A DNA stretch of 14,063 nt from CAZWSE01 sp964636575. GTDB lineage: Bacteria > Pseudomonadota > Alphaproteobacteria > Rhodobacterales > Rhodobacteraceae. The notes under the pieces were generated by a model that worked only from the letters and a program-made list of their open reading frames with translations, was not told the origin of the DNA and searched no databases. Location: NCBI GenBank assembly GCA_964636575.1, contig CAZWSE010000086.1, positions 1 through 14,063 on the forward strand, read 5' to 3'. Positions 1 through 6,298 of this stretch are shown here, in pieces (the stretch's first letter is position 1; each line of letters begins with the position of its first letter). The translations under genes and the position numbers were made by a program.

Positions 1-875
1 GCCTTTCGCAGGGCTTCGCCGCCTGACGTGGCTTGGCCCTTGTTCAGCCCTGCCATGATCCGGCCCAAGACCCGTTCCGACAGGCTGGTGAAGGCCAGAT
101 AGAACACCAGAAGCGCGAGGAAATACCACATCCGCCAGTCCCCATGCGGGTAGTCTGTGAATTTGGCGGTTTTGGTGCCGCCCAGTTCGCGCGCCCAGTA
201 GACGATGTCTTCGATGCCGAGCAGGAACAGCAGCGGCGTGGCTTTGATCAGGACCATCCAAAGGTTCGACAGCCCCGGCAGCGCGTAGACCCACATTTGC
301 GGCACAAGCACACGCCAGAAGGTTTGGCGCTGGGTCATCCCGTAGGCTTCGGCCGTTTCAAGCTGCGCACGCGGCACGGCCCGCATCGCCCCGAAGAGGA
401 CGTTGGCCGCGAAGGCCCCGAAGACGATCGCGAATGTCAGAACGGCCAGCGCGAATCCGTAGCTTTCATGGACCCATTGCGGGCTTGACCCGAGCGGCAT
501 TTTGGCGGCCTGACAGACCACGAAATCATTGCCTTGGCGGATCGGTTCCGCCCAGTCGGGACAGAGCACTTTGTGCCTAAGAAATTCGATCCCTTGGTCA
601 AGTGCGATCACGAAGAACAGGAAGAACGCGATGTCGGGCACCCCGCGCACCACTGCGATATAGGCTTTGCCAAGCCCGCGCAGGATCATGTTGCCGGACC
701 CTGCTGCGGTGGCCCCTGCGAACCCGAAGGCCAGTGCGATGGGCGCAGTGATGGCCAGCAGGCCCAGCACCGTCAGTACCGCCCAGTAGATCGACATATG
801 CTTGCCCGTGGTCAGATAGCACGACAGCCATTTGAGACCTTCAAGCAGGGATGGATCGGTGCAGTAGCTGAACAT
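1..875 (-). CDS. Amino-acid ABC transporter permease, HisM/HisQ family (partial, 3' end outside window)
   Basis: Inner-membrane subunit of a polar amino-acid importer. I translated the minus strand from the ATG at 875 and the frame stays open to the window edge, giving about 291 residues. Hydrophobic segments lie near residues 28-55, 70-92, 138-165 and 200-222, with another near 249-265. The cytoplasmic EAA loop that contacts the ATPase is visible near residues 171-193 (QLETAEAYGMTQRQTFWRVL). The segment RGVPDI (77-82) matches the family's conserved RG-P element before the second core helix. A GGAAGG ribosome binding site lies about 12 bases upstream, rather far but the best available. The binding-protein and ATPase genes of the same importer lie upstream on this strand, separated by an oppositely oriented oxidase gene and a terminator, so this gene probably has its own promoter in 876-1007. 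A second permease may follow outside the window. The substrate cannot be read from the sequence. Confidence 0.9.
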   Translation of the reverse strand, partial: MFSYCTDPSLLEGLKWLSCYLTTGKHMSIYWAVLTVLGLLAITAPIALAFGFAGATAAGSGNMILRGLGKAYIAVVRGVPDIAFFLFFVIALDQGIEFLRHKVLCPDWAEPIRQGNDFVVCQAAKMPLGSSPQWVHESYGFALAVLTFAIVFGAFAANVLFGAMRAVPRAQLETAEAYGMTQRQTFWRVLVPQMWVYALPGLSNLWMVLIKATPLLFLLGIEDIVYWARELGGTKTAKFTDYPHGDWRMWYFLALLVFYLAFTSLSERVLGRIMAGLNKGQATSGGEALRK

Positions 876-1007
876 GGGTGGTTGGTGCCTTCCTTCATTT
901 ACGTGTCCCGCATGCGCGGGCCTCTGTCAACGGGGGGAGGGTGTGCTGAATTAGAGCTTGAACCGCGCAGTGATCCGTTTGAGGTTGCTGTGAAGGGGGA
1001 TGCGCAT

Positions 1008-2093
1008 ATGGGCCGTAAAGTGGTGGTTGTCGGGGCTGGAATAATCGGTGCCAGTGCGGCCTATCAGTTGCAGAAATCAGGTGCTGAGGTGACCGTGCTG
1101 GATGCGGGTTTGGCGCAGGCTACGCAAGCGTCCTTTGGATGGATCAACGCGAGCTTTTTTGAGAACGCGGATTATCACCGTTTGCGTGTGGCAGGCATGG
1201 CGGCGCACCGTGATCTTTGCCGTGAGTTGTCTTTGCCTGTGGCGTGGAGCGGCTGTTTAAGCTGGGACCAAACCGGCGCTGAGTTTGATGCGCAGCGCGA
1301 TGCTTTGCGGGACGCGGGTTATGCGTTTGAGGAGATTGATGCGGACCGTTTTGCGCAGCTTGAGCCTTATGTGGCCACTCCGCCGGAGCGGGCATTGCTG
1401 TTTGCGCAAGAGGGCGCGGCTGAGTCTGGTGCCTTGGCGGCCGCGCTTTTGGCAGCTGCGGTGGCTTTGGGCGCGCGGGTTATTCAAGGCGTTGCTGTGC
1501 GCGGGTTTGCCCATGCAGGCGGGCGTGTTGCCGGGGTTCAAAGCACTGCCGGTTTGATCGCTGCCGATGAGGTGGTTTTGGCGGTCGGGACAGCGACGGA
1601 AGGCTTGCTGCAAGAAGTTGATGTGTCTTTGCCAATGCTCAAACGCCCCGCCTTGGTTTTGAAAACGCGGCCTGTTGCGCCTGTCTTGACCCATGTTCTG
1701 GCCTCTGAGATTGGGGAAGTGCGGCAATTGCCTTGCGGGTCGCTGTTGATGCCTGCCGCGATTGGACATCAGGGGGACGCGGCCGCTGATCTGAGCGCGC
1801 CTGCGTCTGAAATGGCCGATGATGCGCTGGCGCGGTTGCAGGCGATGTTAAGGGACGTGCCTGTGACTTGGAGTCATGCAACTGTTGCCTATCGCCCGAT
1901 GCCCGAGGACGGGATGCCTGCGGTGGGGCATGTGACAGAGGGGCTGTATGTGGCGGTCATGCATTCCGGGATTACCCTTGGCGCTGTGATGGGACAACAG
2001 ATTGCGGCTGAGGTGTTGAACGGGCCGAGCAATGAAACTGCGGATCTGTTGGCGGCGTACCGGCCGGATCGGTTTACACAAGCGCGGGCATGA
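1008..2093 (+). CDS. FAD-dependent oxidoreductase of the DAO family (amino-acid/amine oxidase or dehydrogenase)
   Basis: 361 residues, within the usual range for single-domain DAO enzymes (glycine oxidase, D-amino-acid dehydrogenase, sarcosine oxidase types), which oxidise the C-N bond of amino acids or secondary amines using FAD. The N-terminus carries the dinucleotide-binding fold with GAGIIG (residues 9-14) after a beta strand and an acidic residue at the end of the second strand (VTVLDAG). The C-terminal FAD-contacting elements are RPMPEDGMPAVG (296-307) and HSGITLG (319-325). I chose the ATG at 1008, which begins MGRKVVVVGAG and has GAAGGGGGA about 7 bases upstream; the frame stays open far upstream, but that part does not resemble the family. 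It diverges from the permease and converges on the binding protein of an amino-acid importer, suggesting the imported compound is its substrate. The exact substrate is unknown; no covalent-FAD motif is evident. Confidence 0.85.
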   Translation: MGRKVVVVGAGIIGASAAYQLQKSGAEVTVLDAGLAQATQASFGWINASFFENADYHRLRVAGMAAHRDLCRELSLPVAWSGCLSWDQTGAEFDAQRDALRDAGYAFEEIDADRFAQLEPYVATPPERALLFAQEGAAESGALAAALLAAAVALGARVIQGVAVRGFAHAGGRVAGVQSTAGLIAADEVVLAVGTATEGLLQEVDVSLPMLKRPALVLKTRPVAPVLTHVLASEIGEVRQLPCGSLLMPAAIGHQGDAAADLSAPASEMADDALARLQAMLRDVPVTWSHATVAYRPMPEDGMPAVGHVTEGLYVAVMHSGITLGAVMGQQIAAEVLNGPSNETADLLAAYRPDRFTQARA

Positions 2094-2094
2094 A

Positions 2095-2121
2095 AAAGGG
2101 CCACGCGATGCGCGGCCCTTT
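2095..2121 (-). terminator. Rho-independent terminator after the binding-protein gene, possibly bidirectional
   Basis: A GC-rich hairpin: AAAGGGCC pairs with GGCCCTTT, then one A/C mismatch and a CGC/GCG stem around a GAT loop. On the minus strand the stem runs into five T residues just past it (2097-2093). It lies about 25 bases beyond the binding-protein stop codon (2147) and touches the oxidase stop codon (2091-2093). On the plus strand the T tract is only three bases, so termination of the oxidase transcript is less certain. Confidence 0.75.
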
Positions 2122-2146
2122 GATGTTCTTGTGAAGGGCGGCAGTC

Positions 2147-2875
2147 TTAGAACTGCTCTCCGACTTCCCATTTTGCGATCAGCGCGTTCAGGGAGCCATC
2201 GGCTTTCATGGACGCGATGGCTGCATCGAACTTGCCGCGCAATTCGCCGTCGCTTTCGCGCAGGCCCATGCCAACACCGCCGCCGATCAGCTCTTGCTGT
2301 TCGAGCATCACCAGATCGCCGTCTGCTTCTGCGATGGGTGCGAGGAAGGATTTATCGGCCAGAACCGCGTCGGCTTCACCGTTTTTGACGGCCGCGACGG
2401 TTTCTTCGGGGGTTGCGAACTCCACAAGCGTGGCACCGGCCATTTCAGCGATGAAGCTGGCTTGGATGGTCGATGTTTGCGCAGCGATCACGCCTGATTT
2501 CAGGTCAACGTCTGCGGAAAGTGCGACGTAGGCCGATGGGTCAGGCTGTGTGTAGTTCTGTGTGAAATCAATGACTTCGTCGCGTTCGGCTGTGATGGAC
2601 ATGCCTGCGATGATGGTGTCGTAGTTGCCGGACACGAGGTTGGGGATGATGCTGTCCCATTCGTTTGTGACCCATTCGCAGGTCAGCTCAGCGCGTTTGC
2701 ACAGCTCGTCGCCCAGCTCACGCTCGAACCCGTCAACTTCGCCGTCATCGTTGAGGAAGTTGTAGGGAGGGTAGGCGCCTTCTGTGCCCATGCGGACGGT
2801 TTTGCCGTGGCCATCGGCCAAAGCGAATGTGGTGGTCAGGCCCAAGGCGAGGGCGCTTGAAATCAGAGTTTTCAT
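2147..2875 (-). CDS. Amino-acid ABC transporter periplasmic substrate-binding protein
   Basis: 242 residues, a typical length for the HisJ/ArgT/OccT-type family of periplasmic binding proteins that deliver polar or basic amino acids to an ABC importer. A Sec signal peptide is visible: hydrophobic residues 6-19 and a likely cleavage after ALA (18-20). The mature protein begins with the family strand TVRMGTEGAYPPYNF (26-40). Two cysteines seven residues apart (C59, C66) match the disulfide position of HisJ-like proteins. GMSITAERDEVIDF (91-104) contains the arginine (R98) expected to bind the ligand carboxylate, and DAVLADK (169-175) the aspartate expected to bind the amino group. The ATG at 2875 has a strong AGGAG about 8 bases upstream. 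It follows the ATPase gene by 38 bases, hence one operon. The neighbouring oxidase hints at an amino acid or derivative that is oxidised after uptake; this is inference. Confidence 0.92.
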   Translation of the reverse strand: MKTLISSALALGLTTTFALADGHGKTVRMGTEGAYPPYNFLNDDGEVDGFERELGDELCKRAELTCEWVTNEWDSIIPNLVSGNYDTIIAGMSITAERDEVIDFTQNYTQPDPSAYVALSADVDLKSGVIAAQTSTIQASFIAEMAGATLVEFATPEETVAAVKNGEADAVLADKSFLAPIAEADGDLVMLEQQELIGGGVGMGLRESDGELRGKFDAAIASMKADGSLNALIAKWEVGEQF

Positions 2876-2913
2876 TGTGTCGTCTCCTGAAAAGTTGACA
2901 TTGAGTGGTTGTT

Positions 2914-3690
2914 TTACGTTGCCATGGTTGCAGAGAGAAACCCTTGCAAGCGTTCGGATTTGGGCGCGGTGAACAGTGTCTTTGGCGGCCCTTGTTCTTC
3001 GATTAGCCCTTGATGCAGGAACACGGTGTGATCCGAGACATCAGCGGCCAGTTTCATATCATGGGTCACGATCAGCATCGTGCGCCCTTCGTTCGCCAAG
3101 TCTTTGATAACTTTGACGACTTCTTGTTCCAATTCGGGGTCAAGCGCGCTTGTTGGTTCATCAAACAGCAGCGCTTCGGGTTCCATGCAAAGCGCGCGGG
3201 CGATGGCGGCGCGTTGTTGTTGGCCGCCTGAAAGCTGCGCGGGGTAGACATCGCATTTGTCTGCGATCCCGACTTTGTCGAGATAACCGCGCGCGGCTTC
3301 TTCGGCCTGCGATTTGTCGCGGCCCAGCACTGTGACAGGGGCTTCCATGACGTTTTGCAGGATCGTCATATGCGCCCAAAGATTGAACTGCTGAAAGACC
3401 ATGGACAGATTGGTGCGGATGCGCATGACCTGTTTGGGATCGGACGGGCGGCGGTTTAGGCCGCTGCCTTTCCATTTGACGGGTTCGCCCTTGAAAATCA
3501 CGTCGCCCTGTTGGCTGTCTTCCAAAAGGTTCGCGCAGCGCAGCAGGGTTGATTTGCCGGACCCAGATGAGCCGATCAGCGACACAACGGCCCCGCGTGC
3601 GGCTGAGATGTCGACGCCTTTGAGCACTTCAAGCGTTCCGTAGCTTTTGTGCAGGTCTTTGATTTCGATGACAGGCGGTGACGTAGACAC
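2914..3690 (-). CDS. Amino-acid ABC transporter ATP-binding protein (HisP/GlnQ type)
   Basis: 258 residues, the usual size for ATPases that drive polar amino-acid uptake at the cytoplasmic face of the permease. All nucleotide-binding elements are intact: Walker A GSSGSGKST (40-48), Q-loop VFQQFNLW (98-105), signature LSGGQQQR (153-160), Walker B ALLFDEP (173-179) with catalytic E178, D-loop SALD, and switch histidine in VTHDM (H210). The start is a GTG at 3690. No good Shine-Dalgarno sequence precedes it, and a TAG interrupts the frame 48 bases upstream with no better start between, so the start is forced by the reading frame rather than by a clear ribosome site. First gene of the importer operon; the upstream gap (3691-3826) carries an inverted repeat that could be an operator. 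Confidence 0.93.
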   Translation of the reverse strand: MSTSPPVIEIKDLHKSYGTLEVLKGVDISAARGAVVSLIGSSGSGKSTLLRCANLLEDSQQGDVIFKGEPVKWKGSGLNRRPSDPKQVMRIRTNLSMVFQQFNLWAHMTILQNVMEAPVTVLGRDKSQAEEAARGYLDKVGIADKCDVYPAQLSGGQQQRAAIARALCMEPEALLFDEPTSALDPELEQEVVKVIKDLANEGRTMLIVTHDMKLAADVSDHTVFLHQGLIEEQGPPKTLFTAPKSERLQGFLSATMAT

Positions 3691-3740
3691 GGTCGGAGGG
3701 CAGCCTTGGCGTAGTTGAGCAGGTTCGATGACGCACTAGG

Positions 3741-3768
3741 ACGCATTTTTCGCGTCTTTGCAATGCGT
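3741..3768. promoter_or_regulatory. 7-bp inverted repeat upstream of the ABC importer operon (operator candidate)
   Basis: ACGCATT at 3741-3747 and its exact reverse complement AATGCGT at 3762-3768 are separated by 14 bases, and a smaller GACGC/GCGTC pair (3740-3744, 3752-3756) nests inside. The site lies 51-78 bases upstream of the ATPase GTG start, in the only sizeable gap before the importer operon. Location and dyad symmetry suit a regulator binding site; the regulator is unknown, and no convincing -35/-10 pair was identified nearby. Confidence 0.35.
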
Positions 3769-3826
3769 AAACAAAGGGTGACGATGCGGAAGGTATGTGT
3801 CGTCGTGCCGTCGCGGGGGGCGTGGG

Positions 3827-4267
3827 CTACTTCGCCGCTTGCACCCTTTGGCGGGCGGTTGCGCTGTCGACGTCTGTTACCCCAAGTAGGTTGGCCACCA
3901 GCCTTAGCAGGGTGCTTTCATCGTCATCACGGACCCCATCTGCAAGGGCAACTTCCCACATGGCTTCGATCACGCCGACGCGGTCTTCGTAAGGCACCAC
4001 ATCCTTGATGGCGCGAGTGAAGCGGACGGTGTCGGGGGCTTCGGATTCCAGTGTTTCAGCTTCGGACCGCAGGGTTTCGGCGGCTTCGGCGCTCATCCCG
4101 TAGCGGCGACGGCTGATCTGGTCGATGTTCACCTTCTCAGAATGTTCATAGTTGTGATCTGCACGGGCAACCCGCACGAGCAAAGCCGTGAGCGCCAGTC
4201 GGGCATCCGGATCGGGCAGGGGGGCGGGCTCTGGCTGGGTCAGCCTTTTGAGAAGTTCACCAAACAT
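3827..4267 (-). CDS. TerB-like protein, third of a tandem triplet
   Basis: 146-residue, mostly helical acidic protein of the TerB (tellurite-resistance B-like) superfamily; no signal peptide or membrane segment, so cytoplasmic. Two half-repeats are visible: LTALLVRVARADHNYEHSEK (26-45), followed by an IDQI helix, and RVGVIEAMWEVALADG (96-111) followed by an acidic DDDES segment. Each ends a helix in a small-Asp turn, the pattern associated with TerB metal-binding turns. It closely parallels the neighbouring 146-residue protein (RSEAETLE/RTECEQLE, EAMWEVALAD/DATWAVLLAD). The start at 4267 is fixed by an in-frame TAA four codons upstream of the ATG region, but no normal Shine-Dalgarno sequence precedes it; instead there is a four-codon mini-reading frame (ATG 4285, stop 4271) and a small hairpin (4276-4294). 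TerB homologues occur in stress and tellurite operons; the role here is unknown. Confidence 0.82.
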   Translation of the reverse strand: MFGELLKRLTQPEPAPLPDPDARLALTALLVRVARADHNYEHSEKVNIDQISRRRYGMSAEAAETLRSEAETLESEAPDTVRFTRAIKDVVPYEDRVGVIEAMWEVALADGVRDDDESTLLRLVANLLGVTDVDSATARQRVQAAK

Positions 4268-4275
4268 GGGTTATA

Positions 4276-4294
4276 GGTAGGTCATAAACCTGCC
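4276..4294 (-). promoter_or_regulatory. Small hairpin and mini-reading frame in front of the third TerB-like gene
   Basis: On the minus strand GGCAGGT and ACCTACC form a 7-bp arm (one G-T pair) around TTATG. A four-codon frame (ATG at 4285, codons for M-T-Y-L, TAA at 4273-4271) begins in the loop and ends three bases before the start codon of the TerB-like gene, in the same frame. AGG lies just upstream of the mini-frame start. This could let ribosomes reinitiate on a start that lacks its own ribosome site; it may also be chance. Confidence 0.25.
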
Positions 4295-4327
4295 CGCGCC
4301 AATGCCCGTCTGCGAAAGTTTTTTCTG

Positions 4328-4768
4328 TTATTCCGATGTGTCTTTGTGTCGGATGACGTAGCTGTCTGAATGGGCGATGCCGAGCGCTTTTTCTGTCTCT
4401 TCCATCATCTGTTTTTCGGACAGGCGCACGACGCTGTCCGCCAAAAGAACAGCCCATGTGGCGTCGCAGATCGTCAGCCGTTCCGAATAGGTCAACCCGT
4501 CGCGCACGATTGCAGTGAACTGGTCGATGTCGTCCACATAGGCTTCAAGCTGCTCACATTCGGTCCGCAACTGGGCGCTTTCGCTAGCTTCGAGATGATA
4601 AGCTGAGGCCAAAATCCGGTCGATCTGCTCAATTTCAACCCGTTGATAATCGAGGTCAGAGCGCGCCATGCGCACCAATATGACGCCAATCGCGTTTTGT
4701 AGATTGATGGGGGGCAGCGGGTCGGTGGCGCGCACGCGGCTGCTGAGCCACTCGGTCAGTTTTTTCAT
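4328..4768 (-). CDS. TerB-like protein, second of a tandem triplet
   Basis: 146 residues, cytoplasmic, helical. It shows the same two half-repeats as its neighbours: IGVILVRMARSDLDYQRVEI (27-46) with EQIDRIL following, and RLTICDATWAVLLADS (97-112) followed by SEKQMMEETEKALG. In the second half the usual ADG turn reads ADS and the following acidic residues are fewer, so any metal-binding or surface function of that half may have weakened. The start ATG at 4768 has only a weak AGGT about 10 bases upstream. It begins 22 bases after the stop of the first TerB-like gene and ends 60 bases before the start of the third, so the three are probably cotranscribed. Function unknown beyond the family; the equal length of this and the next protein fits origin by duplication. 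Confidence 0.82.
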   Translation of the reverse strand: MKKLTEWLSSRVRATDPLPPINLQNAIGVILVRMARSDLDYQRVEIEQIDRILASAYHLEASESAQLRTECEQLEAYVDDIDQFTAIVRDGLTYSERLTICDATWAVLLADSVVRLSEKQMMEETEKALGIAHSDSYVIRHKDTSE

Positions 4769-4790
4769 GTCTGTGGAAACCTAAGCACGA

Positions 4791-5186
4791 TCAGGACGCT
4801 TCGAATTTCAGCGCCAGATTGGTGGCTGTCATAAAGACTTCTTCTTCGGGGGCGACATAGCCGTCCGCTTTGACGACCAATGCAATTGCGGCCTCAAGGC
4901 GGGACTTTTCATGGGGGCGCAGGGCTTGGGTCGCGGTGGCCATGACTTCGCGCGACCGCAAGCGGCGCGTGTCGCGGCTGTGGCGTTCGCATAGGGTTAG
5001 CGCGTCGCTACGATCAAGTTTGAATTCGGCGGCCAGAATGTCGATGATCTGATTGATCTCAACCGGTTTGACGATCTTGTCGCTTTGCGCTGCTTCAAAC
5101 AGGATGGCCGCCCATGACATCTGACGCGGTGTAAACCGTGTCGGTCGGGCGCGGCGTGGCGCGGGGCGGGTTGGTCGGTACAACAT
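4791..5186 (-). CDS. TerB-like protein, first of a tandem triplet
   Basis: 131 residues when started at the ATG at 5186. It has an unusual basic, proline-rich N-terminus (LYRPTRPAPRRARPTRF) absent from the two neighbours, then the TerB pattern: MSWAAILFEAAQSDKIVKPV (23-42) with INQIIDIL, and RLEAAIALVVKADGYVAPEE (96-115). The arginine-rich tail could bind nucleic acid, a membrane surface or a partner; this is inference. The frame stays open upstream to 5327, but that start would overlap the preceding gene by 41 bases and lacks support, whereas 5186 has AAGGA 10 bases before it. That ribosome site and the ATG both lie in one arm of a long imperfect palindrome (5184-5230), so translation may be controlled by RNA structure. 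First of three same-strand paralogues with gaps of 22 and 60 bases. Confidence 0.78.
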   Translation of the reverse strand: MLYRPTRPAPRRARPTRFTPRQMSWAAILFEAAQSDKIVKPVEINQIIDILAAEFKLDRSDALTLCERHSRDTRRLRSREVMATATQALRPHEKSRLEAAIALVVKADGYVAPEEEVFMTATNLALKFEAS

Positions 5187-5230
5187 GTTTTCAGAATCCT
5201 TAGGTTGCAATCCAAGGTATTGAAAACATG
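5184..5230 (-). promoter_or_regulatory. 47-bp imperfect palindrome covering the ribosome site and start codon of the first TerB-like gene
   Basis: On the plus strand CATGTTTTCA (5184-5193) and TGAAAACATG (5221-5230) are exact reverse complements. Moving inwards, after a short internal loop, CCTT (5198-5201) pairs with AAGG (5214-5217), and GG/CC pair across a one-base bulge around a loop containing TTGCAA. In the minus-strand transcript the base arm contains the ATG of the TerB-like gene and the inner stem contains its AAGGA ribosome site, so the fold would mask both. It could be an RNA thermometer or ligand-responsive leader, or a DNA operator. Confidence 0.6.
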
Positions 5231-5286
5231 CGGTATCGACAGGGGAAAATCCTGCCCGTAATCCCCATTCGTTAAAGGCGAGCGGG

Positions 5287-5931
5287 CTAGCTGGTGTGGC
5301 GTGGTGGATCGAAGGCGATGTTGTCAATCGCCAGACCTTGCGGGTCGTCGTTGGTCAGCACAAAGCCTGCCACATCCGACGGTCCGTTGCGCATGAACCC
5401 GAAGGCGCCTTCGGCTACAGTGTCCAGTTTGACCCGCCCGATTTCGCGCCCGTCGCGGGCAAAGAATTGCACTGTTGCGGTGCCTGCCTCGCCGCCCCGA
5501 ATTTGAAAGGCAAACACCCCTTGGTCGTTGTCGAACAAGACCGCAATTGCGCCTTCGCCCTGTGCGTCCCGCTTGGGAAAGCCGCTTGAGCCGTATCCGT
5601 TGAGAACATTTGTCGGCCGCATGTAGACGATCGACAGATTTTGTCCTTTCGCCCCCGGTACCACTTGTAGCGGTGCTTCGGGCTGGCCGGACACAACATC
5701 GTGGTTGCCGTAGCTGAGCAGATCTTGCCCCGCAAAGCGTTCCCCGAACTTGGCACCTTCAATGTGCAAAGGCTCATCAATCAGGCGGCCTGGCCCCATG
5801 TGCGATGTTTGATCTTCAAAGGTGATGATCCGTTGCAGCCCGAGCCCCGTGGGGTCAACCACGCAGACCGGATCACCGCAGGCAAGCGCGGCCACGGGCA
5901 AGGCATAAAGAAGGCTTGCAAGGCGGAACAT
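5287..5931 (-). CDS. Secreted protein of unknown function, beta-rich
   Basis: 214 residues. The N-terminus is a Sec signal peptide (hydrophobic LASLLYALPVAALA, residues 4-17, cleavage probably after ALA), leaving a mature protein starting with CGDPVC, whose two cysteines could form a disulfide. The cysteine does not follow a standard lipobox, so I do not call it a lipoprotein. The remainder looks like a beta-sandwich: alternating strands through residues 129-206 ending in GLAIDNIAFD, similar in style to the exported domains that precede PEP-CTERM or VPLPA sorting signals, but no sorting signal or membrane anchor follows. The start at 5931 has no clear ribosome site; it lies 23 bases after the DUF1330 stop, so it may be translated by coupling. 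I do not recognise a specific family. A periplasmic or extracellular binding role is possible but unproven. Confidence 0.75.
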   Translation of the reverse strand: MFRLASLLYALPVAALACGDPVCVVDPTGLGLQRIITFEDQTSHMGPGRLIDEPLHIEGAKFGERFAGQDLLSYGNHDVVSGQPEAPLQVVPGAKGQNLSIVYMRPTNVLNGYGSSGFPKRDAQGEGAIAVLFDNDQGVFAFQIRGGEAGTATVQFFARDGREIGRVKLDTVAEGAFGFMRNGPSDVAGFVLTNDDPQGLAIDNIAFDPPRHTS

Positions 5932-5954
5932 TCGCGCAGTGTTGCACGAAATGC

Positions 5955-6248
5955 CTAGTCGTCATAGCCCTCAACGATGACCATATCGCCGGTCGAGATC
6001 GGATCGCGGATTGCCTTGGCGGCGCGGTACCCTTCGGAATGGTAACATTCGAGCGCCTTGGCGTAGCTTTCAAACTCGATCACGACGGTCCGCGGTTTGA
6101 CTTCGCCTTCCATCACATCTTGCCCGCCGCCACGCACCAGAAACCGCGCCCCGTATTCTGCGAACGGGGCAGCGTTGGCGTCTTTGTATTTGGCGTAGAT
6201 TTCTGGGTCACTGACATCGACGTGTCCGATCCAATAGCCTTTGGGCAT
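5955..6248 (-). CDS. DUF1330 domain protein
   Basis: 97 residues, the typical length of DUF1330 proteins, which adopt a dimeric alpha-beta barrel fold (ferredoxin-like). Recognisable family features are the N-terminal strand GYWIGHVDVSDPEIYAKY (4-21), a central strand FLVRGGGQDVMEGE (36-49), the strand RTVVIEFESYAKALECYHS (53-71) and the helix GYRAAKAIRD (73-82) before a final strand. The biochemical role of the family is not established. The ATG at 6248 has AAGGA about 9 bases upstream. The gene lies 50 bases downstream of the pyrG stop on the same strand and just ahead of the secreted-protein gene, so it may be read through from pyrG or from a local promoter. Confidence 0.88.
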   Translation of the reverse strand: MPKGYWIGHVDVSDPEIYAKYKDANAAPFAEYGARFLVRGGGQDVMEGEVKPRTVVIEFESYAKALECYHSEGYRAAKAIRDPISTGDMVIVEGYDD

Positions 6249-6298
6249 GACGGTATTCCTTACTGTTGCGTATCCCTACCTTGACGCAGGTAAATCGC

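Noticed and set aside
33..488. 151-codon plus-strand frame at the left edge
   Set aside because: Antisense to the permease gene, which translates to a convincing membrane protein with an EAA loop.
534..1007. 158-codon upstream extension of the oxidase frame
   Set aside because: It is antisense to the permease, has no family similarity, and the ATG at 1008 has the correct N-terminus and a ribosome site.
5200..5229. Nine-codon leader peptide upstream of the first TerB-like gene
   Set aside because: No ribosome site at a usable distance and no run of a single amino acid's codons as in attenuators; noted only as part of the palindrome.
5187..5327. 47-residue N-terminal extension of the first TerB-like gene
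   Set aside because: It would overlap the preceding gene by 41 bases and cross the palindrome; the ATG at 5186 has a ribosome site.
5287..5931. Lipoprotein signal in the 214-residue secreted protein
   Set aside because: The residues before the cysteine (A-L-A) do not fit the lipobox pattern; an ordinary signal-peptidase I site fits better.
6277..6292. Hairpin TACCT/AGGTA as a pyrG terminator
   Set aside because: Only five pairs, AT-containing, with no following T tract.
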